Shown here one piece after another: positions 27,501 to 41,881 of a DNA stretch of 64,000 nt. Numbering within the stretch: position 1 is the stretch's first letter; each line of letters starts with the position of its first letter. Below the pieces are notes generated by a model, which worked only from the letters and a program-made list of their open reading frames with translations, was not told the DNA's origin and did no database searches. Source of the stretch: Anseranas semipalmata (Eukaryota > Chordata > Aves > Anseriformes > Anseranatidae); contig VXAA01003855.1 in assembly GCA_013399115.1 (NCBI GenBank), positions 142,844-206,843 on the forward strand. The letters run 5' to 3'. Position numbers and translations under genes: made by a program.

Positions 27501-30242
27501 AATGCAAAGCTGTTCTTCCAGCCTCACAAAGGGAGAAAAGGATGCTCAGGAGATGTTTATACAATGAAGGAGACAAACATACAAGCAGAAAGAGTTTTTT
27601 GAAAGTTGCAGCTGCATGCAGTCACCACAGAAGGACATTACAGAAAATACAGCCTAGGTCTGCAACAACTTCTGCTTCTGCGAACACCATCGTGTTGTTC
27701 CCCATAGCACCTTCTCAGGAAGCAGGGCCCTGTAATAACTCAGTGTGATAAACTGGCACAGCAAGAAGGAAACTGGACTGACACTGATCAGATACCTGAC
27801 CCAGGAAGGGAACCACAACATCCATTATCACCATGGCATGCAGAAGCAGAAACTCAGCAGATGTAAGCAAGAGAGCCCACCTAAGGTCAGCGCATGGCAC
27901 TTATCAGACAGTCGCAGCAAGTATTTCAAACAGGAGCTTGATTTTGTTTCATGCGGTCACCCTTTAGTGGTGTTTAATGCTTGGACCTGTCCTGCACACC
28001 TACAAAAATCATATGCTAGCTTCCACTGCTACCCAGTCCACAGGGTGTGGACTGCCATGGCCTGAAAGGGGAAATCCTTTGCCTAGATCCAGCTGGAGAT
28101 AAGGCCAGAGAGGTGAAGTTTAACTCCAGCTCTGCACCCAGCAGGCCCAGGAGATTTGCATCCAGTCTCTTGACCAAAGTCAGGTTTTCTTCAAGATAAA
28201 ATATGTGCAAGATTTTTGTTCAAGAACTACACCTGGGATGCGGTGGAGCTGAGCAGGGCAGAAACCCTTGCTTGCTACTTGTCCACCTCCACCTCCATCC
28301 CATGGCAGAGGGGCTGAGCCAGCAGCCTTCACACCTTGCCAAGGGGCCTCTGGGGTCCTGTGCTCCTCCAGCACCAATGCACTCCTACCCAGCATGGCTG
28401 CAGTGAGCACAGACACCCGTCTATCACAGCAGGTTATCACTTTCTCTCCTCTGACACAGAGTAAAACACTCCACACCTCACTGCCAGCAACCCTAACCAC
28501 ATCACAAACAAGGAGGAATCCACACAAGTATTCAAAACATCTGGATGTTATGCCACACAGCAATTAAATCCACGCTCACTTTCTCGCACAGCGCCTGGAG
28601 GGGAACAGACGGCATTGTGGGGCAGAGGAGGACATGATCTTGGCTTCCTCATAGCCCAGCTCCATGTTGCAACCCCCGAAATGATCCGCAGTGGCAGCCC
28701 TCACCCCGAGAGCTGGATCCACCCTCTGCAGGGTGGGCTCCTCTCTTCTGGGAACATACCATGCCAGGAGCAGCTCTGTGCCCAGCAGGGACTGCAACGC
28801 CCAGGGTTACCCTGCGTCTCCTCGCTGCTTTTCTTGGGAGGGCTGGGGAAGGGGAAGGGCCTCCTGGGCACCACCAGCACCACACAAGGCCAGGACCATG
28901 CGGGGCCAGGACACCCCAGCACATGCTCCGTAACTGTGTCTGCTGCGGGGATGGGTTTCACCCCACGTGAGGAGAGCGGTGCAGCTGAGGTGTTTGCAAG
29001 CGCTCTCCCCTCTGCAGCCTGCCAGAACAGGTCTGTTGGCTCCTTCCTTCCTCGTGCACGCCGCAGAGCACTGCCGTGCCCGGGGCCACGGGGTGCCTGC
29101 CTGCCAATGCCATCCACCATGGAAACTCTCCCATGGAGCTGTCTCCATCAGGAGAAGGGAGGGTGGGGGGCTTGCACAAGAGCAAGCGCTCTGCCGCAGT
29201 GCTGAGGTTTTGGTGGCATCTCAGAGGACATGAGGTGGGTTCTTCTGCCACCCTTTAGGCAGCCCAGGTGTGCTGCCCAGCTGCTGGCTGCCAGTGCTGC
29301 TCGGGGACGGGGGCACCAGCTGGGTGCTCTGGTGCCCAGGCTTCCCAACAGGCACGCTGCGGTCCCCAGAAAGCACTTGGAAACTCCCTGCCACCACCAC
29401 CCTCAATGCTCATTTGTATTTCCTGCTTCAGAAACAACACAGAAACGAAACTGCAAAAGGGGCATTTAATTAATTGTGTTTTGACGTCCATCTTGCTGCC
29501 TGTTCTCTGCAGAATAAAACGCCAAGCCAGCATCCAAACATAGCATGCATTACGTCCTAGTCTCTCCTTAGCATCCCATTGCTTCCAATGACTTGGGACA
29601 AGGCACTTCCCCACTTGACTGCCCTTCCAGCAGAAGCTTCTTGTTTATGTGCAGCCCACAAACACCTTCTTGTTCCATCTGATTTCGTTACTTGGTACAA
29701 ACATGCTCTTTGCAGCACGGGTACTCTTGGCTTTACACGTGTGTGTAGTGCTTAATTAAGCAAGGCCCTGGTTACTCACTGGAGTTCCTAGAAGTTTGCT
29801 CAGCAGAAATAAAGAACAATTTGGCAAGTTGGCTGCCAGGCTGCAGGCTGCTGTCCAGTTTGCAAATCACTAACCAACTAGATGGGACTAAAATCCTCTG
29901 CTTGGCTTTAGATGGGTGAAATATTTTTGCGACTATCGTATTTGCCAGAAAAAATGGAATTTCAGAGAGACTGACAAGATTTGTGAATGCAGGTCAGATG
30001 AAACAAATATTTCCAGCTGAAAAAAGTGGGGGAGAAATTTTTATAGTGTTGAAAAACTTCAGTCTGGCATACTCGAAAATTATTTGTTCCAAAAATGTCA
30101 AATGGAAAATTCAGGGTGGAAATTTTCATTTAAAAATTGACCTGAATTTATAAAAGGAAGATATTAAATAACAGGAGTAAGAAGGAGACTATACCACTCT
30201 GGATCATGTATAGCATTTCAAGATAACCAATGAGAAATATGT

Positions 30243-30273
30243 ATGTATTTATTTATTTATTTATTTTATTTTT
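30243..30273. repeat. (ATTT)n microsatellite
   Basis: Tandem attt units with minor interruptions. Confidence 0.85.
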
Positions 30274-31108
30274 CTAGAGGAAAAAATCCTGGTTTTCTTT
30301 GACTTGAACCAGTACTCCTCCCCCAAAGATTCCCTTTAACCAAATTAGCAAAATCAGCAAAAATTTGATCACCTTTCTACTGTGTTTTGCAAACATTAAG
30401 ACCAGCTTATAGCACTTCTTCAAGATAAGTACTTTTGTTCTGGACAACGGGGACCACAGAGAAATACCTGATATGTTCAGGGAATTTATGATGAGCAAGG
30501 AGATCCAGAAGTAAAATCAAGGTCTTTTGATCCTCATTTTCTTGTCAATAATGTAGTAAATGTGGATGCCACCAGCAGGGATGCTTTTTTCTCCTGCTAG
30601 ATGATCACTTCACCATCTTCCCAGGCTCTGTTTGAGGAACATATTGGAGTCACAGATTTATCAACATGGGAAACTGAAATACAGAAAGATTTTTGAGCTG
30701 CATTTACATAATAAGAGGCCTGGAAATTTGGGGCGCCTGTGTTTTTGGCTGCCTGACTTCAGATACCCGCAGCCTGATTTGCATGAGTATTATGCACCCA
30801 GAACTCCTACTGAGATCAAAAAAAACAACTCAGTGGCTCTGCAAAAACAAGTTGCTGGCATCCAGAATTGGAGGCACACAAATTCAGCACATTTTTCAAC
30901 GATCTGGGTCAGCACCCCTTGTCTGAGGTGGCCACAGAATCAAATGCAGGGTTCAGCCTCAACAGCTCTTGGCAGGATCCAATCCAACTTCTAGCTCTAA
31001 AAAAATCCATCCAAGCCCCTCTTACAATTTTGGAGGCTGCCTGTTGGCCTCTGCTCTCTCTTTTGTTTTTTATTTATCACCTGATTTGAGGCATTTCTCC
31101 TAGAGCCT

Positions 31109-31255
31109 AGAATAACAGACTGGTTGAGGTTGGAAGGGAGATTATTTGGTCAAACCCCCTGCTTAGGCAAGACCACCTAAAGCAGGACCATGTCCAGGCA
31201 GATTTTGAAGATCTCCAAAGATGGAGACTCCACAACCTCTCTGGGCAACCTAGAA
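31109..31255 (-). mobile_element. CR1 LINE, short 3' fragment
   Basis: A - strand copy. The left end has a degraded tail (agaataacagactggttgag), then the typical 3' UTR (gaggttggaagggag) and the ORF2 end encoding a [17 protein letters not shown] block interrupted by changes. It breaks off near ctctgggcaacc, so only about 145 bases remain. Confidence 0.85.
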
Positions 31256-33249
31256 GTACTAGAGCTGCTCCACATTTGCTGTGGGCCTTCTCTAAGTGCA
31301 CGCACATACATGAACATAAAAGCAGTCATTCTAGAGCAGACACCATGAGGTTTTGCCAAGAGCAGATTGCCCCAAAGTTTAATGAGGAGGCACATTTTGT
31401 CTGTGGGCTTTCACCATACTATGAGGTTGGTGCTGATTGTGCTTGGTGATGCACTGCTGGACAACCATCCTGGGGTGCTCATGCTCAGTGCTTACCAACC
31501 CTCCGTTGGAAAGCTGCAGCAAATGGAGGTAAATTTGGACAACATGCCATCAGTCTGTGGCCAAAAAACAAAAAACAACAAAAAAAGATGATTTAGTAAC
31601 ACTTCCTGCTTTTCTTGGAGCAAGGTGGACTCCAGAACGTTCTGCACTGACTGTTTGCAACACTTCCCTGTGGGGGTTTTGTTTGGCGTGTTCGGATGGA
31701 GGCGGCTGTGTTTGGCTTGGGGAAGGAAAATTCATTGCCACAGTTTGGAAAGGGCAGTGTCATGCCTGTGTAGTTAGCCTAACAACAACTGGGCTCCCTC
31801 CAGCAGTGGCAGGATTGCTGGGTGGTTGCTTTCATGTGCTTTTTGTTTCATGTTCATCAGCCTGGCATCTGAACAGTTTGCATCTTTGGTTTAGCAAAGG
31901 TTTAACCACAATAGCTCCCTGCTTGCGTGGAGGAGGAAGGGCGAGTGGCTGAGCACTTCACAGAGGGTGGGGTACAGAAATGAGCCGGGCAGATTTCATC
32001 TAGTCTCGTTTTCCACTCTGATGTTCATCAAATGCAGCTCGATAGGCGGGCAAGTCTGCTGCAGCCCTGGGGAAGGCGGTGCAGGGTCAGTGCTGGCATC
32101 GCACCAGGACGGCCGTGCCCGGGGGAGCTGCGGGCATTTTCGCAGCCACTCAGCATCTTTGCACCCGTTGCTTGTACTACAGCGTTAAAACCATGCTTCG
32201 CTTTGGAGGTGGTACAGTAGACAGAAGGCCAGGAGAGGGTGTTAAGAAAGGAAATCTAATCATTTCTAAAAAGCAGCTTAACCCAGGTGGTTACAGGTAC
32301 TCTGACAATCTGTTCTGGGTAAGAACTGTATTTGCTGTGAGTTCTTTCACTGATGTCAGTCTGTGTTTCAAATCAGCTTTGACACAGCCTCAGTGACAAA
32401 GGCTTTGAAGTCTGAACTAAATGTGCTACAGAGATCATTATTCACAACTACTCAGATGGAGAGGGAATATTTTTCTTTTGAAAGGTCCTGCCAAACCTGT
32501 CCTGTGCTTTGTTTGCTTTCAGAGGCACCGTGGTCATTCTTTAGGAGGAAGGAGTGCTACTGGATGGAGGAAAGAAAGGGCGATAACAGTCCGGCAGGGA
32601 ACAGCCTTCAAAAATCACTGGTCGAAAACTCACTAATTAAAGAAGCACACCTGGAAACTGCTGCCTCCCATGGACCCCAGGCAGGACACCCTTATGCAGA
32701 ACCTTCTGCAGGGAGCAACCTTGGGCCCAGCTCCGTGACACCCTGCTCTGCACCTACTTCACCGGGAGTTAAGCTTTGGTGCTTTGTAGGTCCGTGGAGC
32801 TATCTGCATTTGCAAGGTGCAACCCAAGCAGCCAGCGTTCACTTGGAGAGCACAAATCCAAGTCAATCTCCAGGGAGAGCAGCAATCAGCTAGGACTTTA
32901 TAATACAGGGATTGGCAGGAATGGAGCTGCATACATACGTCTCCAGAACGGCTTTGAAGATATATAATTTTTACATAGGTGTTGTGAGAATGGTTTTTGG
33001 CTAAAGTTCTGTGTAATAGACATTTTAAATGCCCTGGGGCCCAACCTGCTCCCATTAAAGTCCCTGGAAAGACTCCAAGGCAACAAGCTGAGACCCTTGC
33101 TCTCTGAGCCTACTCTTCCTTAGTGCCTTTGCTGTTCTCATTTGTCCTACACTTATTGCTGCAAATATTTTTTTCCCCTTTCTGAACATTTCTGTTACTC
33201 GGTTCAAACAAACCTTCCTCTGGCACAGTGTCATTCATTAAAATGCTAG

Positions 33250-33725
33250 TGTTTGTTTCCTGAACCCACCCACTTTGCTGCTCTGGATTTGTCTCTCTTT
33301 AGGATCTTCTTCTCAAGCTTTTTAACATCTCCTGTGGCCCTTCTCTCCCAAACTCCTATTTGGTATCATTTCAAATGCATCTTTCTTTCATGGTGGCTTT
33401 TACTTGCCTGCCCACTTGCAAACACTTCTTTGTTACACGTCATACTGCCTCCTGCTGCTCTCTTTTCCTCTTCTCCTTCTCTGTCACTTTTTCTTCTCTG
33501 TCTTTCCTTCACCTCTACCTCTTAAGTTCATTTCTGCCTTGGGATCTCTTCATGCTTCTCACTCCCTCATTTCACCTCCTGGTTTCCCTTTCCTATTCAT
33601 ATCACCCCCATCTCCTCTTCCTCATCTCCCATCAGTTCCTCTCCTCCTTACCCTTTTCATATCAGCACCGACCTTTCTTTCTGTGCCACACACATAATTC
33701 CTCAACACTTTCTTTCTCCAGACAT
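33250..33725 (+). repeat. long pyrimidine-rich low-complexity tract
   Basis: Nearly 480 bases dominated by C and T on the + strand (runs such as ttcctcttctccttctctgtc), with few purines. This composition keeps two + frames open (90 and 135 codons, Ser/Leu/Phe-rich), which I regard as artefacts. Confidence 0.75.
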
Positions 33726-35140
33726 ACTAACAGAGAAGGAGAAGGAGCCTCAGGAGGATATTTCTAGTACCTAAGTTAGATAAGTAAGCTCCCAGTGCAG
33801 TGAGTGGAAAAGCGTAGAAGAACTTAGGATGTTTAATAGATGTCATCTGTCTTTATTGCCTCTGTAGGGAGCCTAACTCAGTCACCTAATTTAGTAGCAT
33901 GAAATTAATGAAGCCACATGAATATCCTCTGCACAATCTCACTTTTGTTTAGGCCCAAGCAAAGGAGAGAGGGAAGGACAAGGTATCAGTAACACAAGCA
34001 AGCTATGAGCCAGTGATCAGGCAGCCCCAGGTCCTGGTGTACCTGGTAGGGCGAGGGAAGTGGTAACTCTTCAGAGATGCGAAGGAGGGAAAAATGTTCT
34101 TGCAGATGCTTGCCGGGAGTGCCTCCCACCTGAGATGGGCCACTTGGCTGTGAGAGCAGGGCCACATTTGGAAAAGTGCAATGTGGGATGGATCTGTTAG
34201 ATGAGAAGGGCAGTGTCAGCCAACTCCGGAAAGACCTGCAAAGTAAAAGTGGGGAGGAGTCGTCCAGCAGAAGGAAGCAGAGAGATGAATGATGTAGTGG
34301 GCAGAGCAACAAGCCAAAATAGGGAGGTTTTAGCACCCTGTTGTTTAGGAGGCTTGAGAGGGTCACTGTTGCAGGCACCCAAGCTACAACAAGAGATACT
34401 ACAGTAGTAAAGGGTGGCAATACCAAGGGCCCAAGTCTAGGTTTTCATTGTGTTGGATTACAGACAAGGAGATGCTGTATTTGAGAGACAACGATGGAAG
34501 AAGCCCCAAGAACAGAAAACAGCCTGGATGCCGGAGTCCAGCGAGACAGCTGAACCAAAGACGAACAGCTTGCTACTTTAATTTCCACCTTGGGGACCTC
34601 CCCAGACCATCTGTGCACCTGGGCATACCTCTAATATTTCCTCTGCTTTATTTCCTATGTCCCACCAGGTCCTGAGCTACAGCTGCTCTTGAACACTTAG
34701 TATGTGTTCACCGAGGACAGAGCTGAACAGAGTAAGACACTGCATCTGCTTCAGGGCCATAAAATATTGCTCCAAACAGGATACTGCTTGGGAACGTATT
34801 CTCTAGATTCCCATATTTTTCACATTGTTTGCCTTGACAAGCCAACTGAAAACCCCAAGCATTTGGGTGAGTGAAAAGGAATATTAATCTGGGACAAAAC
34901 CAAGGCTGGAGGACAAGGGAGTAGTGAGCTCAAAGGCTGTGCACCTTTTCACAGTTGATAGCTTTATTCTCATTGCAATTTCTTTAGGTGACTTCCAAGA
35001 CTGTTAGATAATATTCGCTTGCCAAGTCCAAACAATGTTTTATTGAACTGGCCCAAACCACCTCCTATGCTTTAGCAAGAACCACTTGCAGCTCTTGTCA
35101 TCTCACCCACATAGAAGAGGTTCCTCAGGAAGTGTTAGAT

Positions 35141-35173
35141 TTTTCTTTTTTCTTTTTCTTTTTCTTTTTTTTT
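35141..35173 (+). repeat. T/C-rich (TTTTTC)n tract
   Basis: Imperfect tttttc tandem units ending in T9. Low complexity. Confidence 0.8.
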
Positions 35174-36719
35174 AATGAAAAAGAACCCCCCAGGTCCAGA
35201 TTTTCCCCGGGATCTGACAATACACAGAACAAGAAGGGTGCTGGGAGGGCTCTGAATATTTCACTAGTGAATAAACATTGGAATTTTCCAAACCAATTAA
35301 GAGCTGAGAGATGCAAGAAGACAAAGATCATGGAAACTGTGGACATTTCAAAAGACAATCAGTATTTGCTCTGAGAAAAAAAAAAAAACACACCAGGATT
35401 CTTAAAGGTTTCCTAGAGTAAGTGTTTTTCCTCCCCACTTACTATCTTCCCTCCCCCCTTAGCAATGGTATACAAGCACCTTTCTTTGTCAAAGGTACAA
35501 AGCATTTTGCAGGGGATGATGCATCCAGAGTGACTCCAGAATAAAACAACAACACCCATTCAGCACAAGGTCTTGTGAAGGTGGGGACAGAACAAAAACT
35601 GTGAACACCCAGCAAGAGATTGGAGGAGAAGCTGCTCTGAATGCATGGAGAGAGGGAGACCTCACCCTTTATAAGGCTTTCTCAGTATAGCAGCAAAGCT
35701 GCTCTTTGACTTCCAGCCCTATGAATTTCCACTCCAACCTCGCTGTTTATAACCAGTACACAAAGCCCTTATCTTCCAAGCACAGCTTTAGATTATTGAG
35801 AGGGCACACTGTCAAGACAGCCTGTCAAGGCTGATGAGTACGGGGTTAAACCAGAGCTGCAGCAATGGGACACCGCTCAAGGAGCTGCTCAGCAGCAGGG
35901 CTGAGTTTCCAGCACATACATTTATATCTGTTTTCCCCTCTCTCTCATTAGTTCCTGTTGCTCTGAAACTATGATTTGACCACCTGATCTCAGAATATCT
36001 AGGCAGCAATAAAAGTCCTCTGAGCCCACAGGAATGCTTTGCTTGCTGTAGCCCCATCAGCCAGAAGATCCCAATGGGACAGGGAAGCACTGGTGCATGT
36101 TTTTAAAAACATTGTGGCTGTGAACATTTTTGGTTTGTGTGTATCTTTGTGTTGCCTTTTGGTATGGACACCAGTACTTTTAAGCATTCCAGTGAAATAA
36201 CCATGGCAATTCACGCAAGTGGCTCACATGACCCATGAAGGAACTTATAAAAGCCATGTGCCTCCGTGGAGAATACTGAGCTTCCTCCCAGGCCAGAGAA
36301 AAGGAGCACCCCACTCAGGCGACACCCACAAAGGACAACCACAAAGGACAACCTGCTGCCCTGTGTTTTGACATTATCCAGGCAGAAAGCTAGAATTTTC
36401 ATCAAAACTGTTACTTATTCTGACAAAAGCCTCCCATTCCCTCTGTGCTTTAAGGTTATGGCTCCAGAGCATGAATTAGGAAAGGTAAAGTTGGTGGAAT
36501 GGAAGAAGAACAACCTGAGAATAAATTAGTCTATCACCACTATAAATTGAAGGCAGCTTGAAACTGTTGAATGTGGAAATCACAAACATTCTGGTACATA
36601 TTTTTCCATTTGTATCATACATTCAGATAAATTGAAAGTGATCTTTTGTATCGTACTTCCCCCGCCTATCCAGTGCAGTCATTTCCTCTAATAAACTTCC
36701 TAGTGCTTTGTGTGGTCAA

Positions 36720-37370
36720 GTGTTAGTTGTCCCCAAGGGATGAAGTTTCCACCACTTCCTTGCAAGTCATTGCACATCTCTCCATCAAGGAGATCCTTGA
36801 TATTCAGTTAAATGTTCCCTTTCTCAGTGCACAACCATTACTCCTTATCATCGCAATGCACACAGGCTTAAGTAAACCCTATTAAGCATTTATGTTTTTC
36901 TAACACTGGCAACAGTTACCAGATTCTCTCTTTTTCATCATTTGACTACTTTATGCAGAAAAATTATGGGCTAACATGTTCTCAGATGACCTCCCTCTTT
37001 TTGGAGGTTGTTTTCTTTCCCCGCCAGTATGCCTCTGCCTGCCTAGAACTCAGGGCTCAGGGCAATCTGCCACACACTCTGCCTTCCCACATGTAAGAGG
37101 GTGCCTTCCCACACGTTGCCCACTTCTGCAGCTTGAGAAATATCACTTCCAATCATCTAACCATTATCACTCCTAGATCTCTTCAATGCTATTTATTCCT
37201 GTTGCATATTTGAGTTTCAAGTTGTTTTTCTCCAGTTTGCATTTTTCCAAGTTGGAACTTGTATTGTTGTTTTCCACCCATTCTTTAATCTCTCTTCAAC
37301 TACTTCATATTACTTTCTTGTCTGTAAGGGTGTTCACAGCCTTTCCCAGTGTAACATTGTTGTGTCTTTC
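36720..37370 (-). mobile_element. probable ancient CR1/L3-like LINE fragment
   Basis: The segment reads, in order, like a strongly diverged CR1-type 3' end on the - strand: a block resembling the cattccttgtc motif (accattactccttatcatc at about 36,835-36,854), and further right a block like the older CR1 core (cattctttaatctctcttcaac near 37,280). No tail is visible. Similarity is by pattern only; it is much older than the other copies. Confidence 0.45.
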
Positions 37371-38710
37371 ACTTTCTGTAAAAAAAATTAAAAAGTATGC
37401 ATATACAAACCACACTGGCATCAGAACACCTAAATACCTGCAATGACTACATGCAATAAACAGGATCTAGCAACAGTCTAGTCCTCTAGTCCTCTACTGC
37501 TCTGCTTGTTTTTGAAAACTCAAACCAACACTAAAGGGCCCACAAACTGTTTAAATGGATGCATCCCGACTGCAAGTGACAGCACTCATCATCTGTAGAT
37601 TTCATTAAAGTGCTGCTTACTCTGTTTTGCATGGGCAAGTCACTGCCATTCCCCACCAAAGCTGCCGTTACAACAGCATAAGGATGCTCAATGATTTACA
37701 ATACAAAGTTTTGGAATGAAAAATGGGTGTTGCCTTCAGAACATGTCAAGTCAGCTTGAATTCATCACCAAACCCTGTGGTATGTGACTGCACACATACA
37801 CACTCCATGCCAGCCCGCCGGACTACCACATTACCACAGCCTAGTCTTGGTGTTGCAGGCTGGCCTTGACCACGTGGCTGAGATGACCAACTGGGGCTAC
37901 TTTGAATGGGAACGGTGTGAATCTGACACCTGATGGCAGGAGCTGAGACTGATCTCAGGCCTGAAAACCACTTATGTATTACTTTATTTCATGCAAATAA
38001 GTGGTACATTTAAGGTGACATTATGCACAGGTACAGAGCAAGGCACATGCTTACTATGACTACGATACCATTCATCAAATGCCCACAGATACTCAAACTG
38101 GCTTTAAATTTGTTTATTTGCTTCCTGCTAGCAGTGTAGAAGCGGCATTGCAGTGCTGCGATGCTCATGAAACACCTTGGTAGCAGGGAGATCCACGCGG
38201 CCACATGCCAGCAGATCAGCAGCTCGGTTTCTTCAGAGCCAGCCCCCACAGTGCAACCATACCCTAACTTGGTGGCTGAGGCTGGGGAAGGTCCATGGGT
38301 AACTTCAGAAAGGTCCAGGAATGCCTCAATTTTCTTATTCACAGGAATGCACTTCCAATGGAAGATATTTTAATACTCACTAGTTTAAAGAAGTTAAAAC
38401 CATTGCCTGAAACAGATCTGCACTTTGTGTCGTGGATTACAATAGAAGACCCTGGGTAGGAGACCACAATGAGAGTTTTCTGCATGCAGGGTTTCCAAGG
38501 CTAGCTGCTTCCTCAGCCAGCAGGCATATGGGGATCTTTTCTGCTTTGCTTTGCCTTGCACAGGCTTATTTGATGAGCACCACAGCCTCAGCTTGCCACC
38601 CCCCTTGACTTCACCAGCTGCAAGCATCCTGTGAACATCACCTTGGCAATTATTCTCTAGAAGGAAGCATAAAGTAGTGGTTTTATTGATTTTATTTCTT
38701 CTTCTCTCTC

Positions 38711-38729
38711 TTTTTTTTTTTTTTTTTTT
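38711..38729. repeat. T19 homopolymer
   Basis: Run of 19 T after a TC-rich lead. Confidence 0.85.
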
Positions 38730-41700
38730 ATTTTGTGTGAAGACAGATCCACGTGTATAAGCATTTAAGTAAAACACATGCATTTCCTTCTGTTTGCCAT
38801 TAGCTATGCAAGTCTCAGAGCCCAGAGGAGTCTGGGCTTGTGTGACGCTCTCCTGGCCACCACCAGCAGCAAGTTCAGAAATGCCATCACTTTTGGTTTG
38901 ATTTCCCCTGAGGAGATGTGCGTCACACAGCAACGCTGCCACTCCACGAGCAAGTCATCCTTGCTGACTGCGGAGCATCCACACACTCCCAGGGGACCGG
39001 GTTTGTCGTGCTGGAGGTGGTGGAGCTGTTTGCTCAGTTCCTTCTTTCTTATCTTTTCCTCATCTTCTTCTATTTGCTTTTTGTTTGTCCTCACAAAACC
39101 TTTGAAATGGTGAAGATACCCATTAGTGGAAGGCCTCCACCACTGGGATAAGGCATAAAAGCTAAACAGCAATGTTATCAAACTGTCTGGAGCTATGGTT
39201 GAGAAGAAATATGTTGTCCAGCAGGAATCCCCAGAAGAAGTCTATGCGGAAGCAAACCACATGCAGATACCCAGCCTGGGATGTGGCCAGGACAGTATCT
39301 TCAGACTCGCGTCCCTATGCTTTTTTCTTTCTTTCTTTCTTTTTTTTTTTCAATAAAATTGTCAGGGAATGCTTTGTTACCACATGTGGGCAAGGCAACA
39401 GCAGTCTGTGCCCAGGCAGAGGGCACAGCACCACCTCTTGTTTAATGGGATCGCTGCCTGAAATGGCTTCGCAGCGTGTCCTTGGAGACCTCCTGTCCAC
39501 GCTCTGATCCAGACCAACACAGCTTAACTCCTGAGAGGATCACAGCACAGGGACACACATGCCTGCCAGCAAATAATCACACCAGAGGCTGCAACATGAC
39601 AGTGCAGAGACCTAACCTAACCACCAAGCCTGCTTTGGGTGCAGCTCTTTGTAGTCTTGCAGCTCCCAGAATTAATGAACTTAGCAGCGCAACGTGACAG
39701 GCACGTAAGCGGGATCATTCACACCCATCTCACATCCGCAACGAGATGGATCAAAGCAACATGCTGTGCCGAGGTGCCCATGCCCATCTGCTGGTCTACC
39801 TGCGACAGGCAGCGCGGGGACCGGCAGCACAGCAAAGCAAAGGGACCGAGTGTGAACCAGGAGACCAAGGCTAGAGCAAAAGGGAAGACAGCATATTAGC
39901 GATGCAGCGCTGATCTTCCCTAGCAGCCTTTGCTGCTGATTTATAGAGCGAGTGCAACTCATTTATCCAGGCTACCTTCATTTTATTGTTATTAATTGTT
40001 ACGAGTTTTTTTGGCAGGGATGGGGAAGCTTGTCTGATTAAAAATAGCTTTGGGGACGGCAGCTGGCAGAGTCACAACGAGAGAAGGATCCAGCTCCAGA
40101 TCTTTTTTCAAAGAACGTGTTCTTAGCAAGTAATTGGGTGCAATCAAGTGCAGAGATAAATAGCAGCACTTCCCAAGGTGTAGCTCGAGGCCCTGCTCAT
40201 GCCATTTGCTGTTGGCTGACAAACATTCAGAGAGGCCAAAGGTCTGCTCAAGTCTCTGCAGACTTTCTGGCAGGACCAGTGCCCAACTGCTTTGCGAGGC
40301 TGGAGAGAAGAGATTTTTCTACACAGGATGGTCTTTCTGATGTACAAAATACATCATAACGCTATCTAAACCATGCAGTGTTAAGGGCTAAGAATCTGGA
40401 TCCATAAATGCACATGCATCTTTGCTCTTTGTGGCTGATGCACATGTGTTCCTACAGGGCCTCATCTGTACTCTCCAAGCAGCTTCCACAGCTTTCTCAT
40501 TTCACATTCTGCATTCAAGCAAGTTTCCATAACCAAAAAGGAAAATTAGCAGCAGGCAGAAGAAGCAACAATCTAACTGAACAGCAAGTGTGCTGACAGC
40601 TGGAATGACACTTCTCTCTTTTCCCCCTTTTTAATAATGCCCGCTGATCGTTTTACTGCAGATCCTTGCTCCAGTTCATGCCAGTACACGTCAGACCTAC
40701 ACATGAACACAAATCTGAGCTTGTCTCTAGGTCACAGATATTTTGATTTCCTCTGCCCAAACTACCCATGTGATTTTGCAAGGATGGCTCTCAAGCAGTT
40801 TCAGCAAGCTGGTGCTTAAACTACAGGAGGGTTGCAGTAGTAGGTTTTAGCTAAGGGGGTCCGAGATCATCGCTGTGGGTCTGAGCAAGCCAGCTTTCTG
40901 GCGTCCAAGTGCTCACCCCATCATCCAGCTTCAATTCCAGCCAAGCCAGAGAGCAGCAGGACTTCTGGAAAGCTGCCCTCATCCGTAGCCTTTGAACTTC
41001 TCGTGGAGGTCTCTGCTGCCGCCACCACCCACGGGCTTGCTGAAGCTTCTTGTGGCTTGGGGGCAAATAAAAATTGTGTTATGCAGCTCCACAGATCAGG
41101 AGGGCTGGCCTACCTTTACTATGCTGCTTTCCAATGGATTTCTGTACTCACTTTCAGGAAAGTTTTGGCAGTCTGCAGAGCTCTTTGGAAAACATCCTGC
41201 ACTGTTTCACTAGGTGAGAATGGCCTCTGGAACAGTTAAAAAAACAATGCATTTGTCCACATATCCTATTCACAGCAGAAAAGTGCCTCACTGCTTTGCT
41301 CTTTATTTTTTTCCCCCCGGTACGTATGATGAAAGCACCTGAAATTGTTAGGATTTGTATAGGCAGATTTGGCAGCCTCTTCAGACCTGGTTGGACTGGG
41401 ACATATAATTTAATTTTGGATCTTGCTCGCTCTCTTCCTGAGTATACTCATTGTCATCAGAGTAAGGCTGAGCAGACCAGACAGCAAGCACTGTCGCTGC
41501 GGTTAGCCTGCGCTGACAGTGGGCAGGTGTTCATTGCTGTAAACCAATGCAGTTCCACCGAAATCAATAAACCACGATTCATACCGGTGCTGAAGTTCCA
41601 GCCCCGCATTCTGATGAATATTTTCTGCCGTTTTCTTTTTTTCCTTTGTTGCTTGAGCACGTTTGCTGACAGCGGCCCCCACCCAAGGCAGCCCGCTGTG

Positions 41701-41881
41701 CCAGGGACCAGCCGAGCCTGATGCAGAGCAGCGAGTGCCACCTGCTGAAGGGCCCCTCTGCCCTGCCTGCTACCGCTGCGCCCGCGCTACACTTCCCAAG
41801 ACATAGAAGAGGAGCAGGAAAGAGGACTGCACTTGGTTAGAACTCCATCACCCCTGTTTTAACAGACAAAAACTCGTGGTC

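Larger units (their letters stand above)
18041..31108. other. intergenic, no recognised gene
   Basis: About 13 kb downstream of ETV6. It contains an assembly gap (18,515-18,572), an (ATTT)n tract near 30,243-30,273, and GC-rich patches at about 25,990-26,950 and 28,600-29,350 where several frames stay open at once. The longest frames are 217 codons at 25,988 (+) and 196 codons at 28,615 (+). They have no recognisable domain and overlap other open frames on both strands, which is typical of stop-poor GC-rich noncoding DNA. No CR1 element was seen in this block. Confidence 0.7.
31256..36719. other. intergenic, no recognised gene
   Basis: No gene, CR1 or RNA gene recognised. Its main oddity is a long pyrimidine-rich tract (33,250-33,725), with a second short C/T-rich run at 35,141-35,173. 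Confidence 0.65.

Noticed and set aside
28615..29251. Multiple long frames (up to 196 codons) on both strands
   Set aside because: Open on four or more frames at once because the region is GC-rich and stop-poor. CpG density is too low for a convincing promoter island, and no protein similarity is recognised.
33986..34426. 146-codon - strand frame
   Set aside because: Leu/Ser/Pro-rich and without a domain, splice context or homology that I recognise.
38394..39181. 182- and 125-codon - strand frames
   Set aside because: They overlap in different frames, and the first spans a poly(T) tract read as a Lys run; chance is the simpler explanation.
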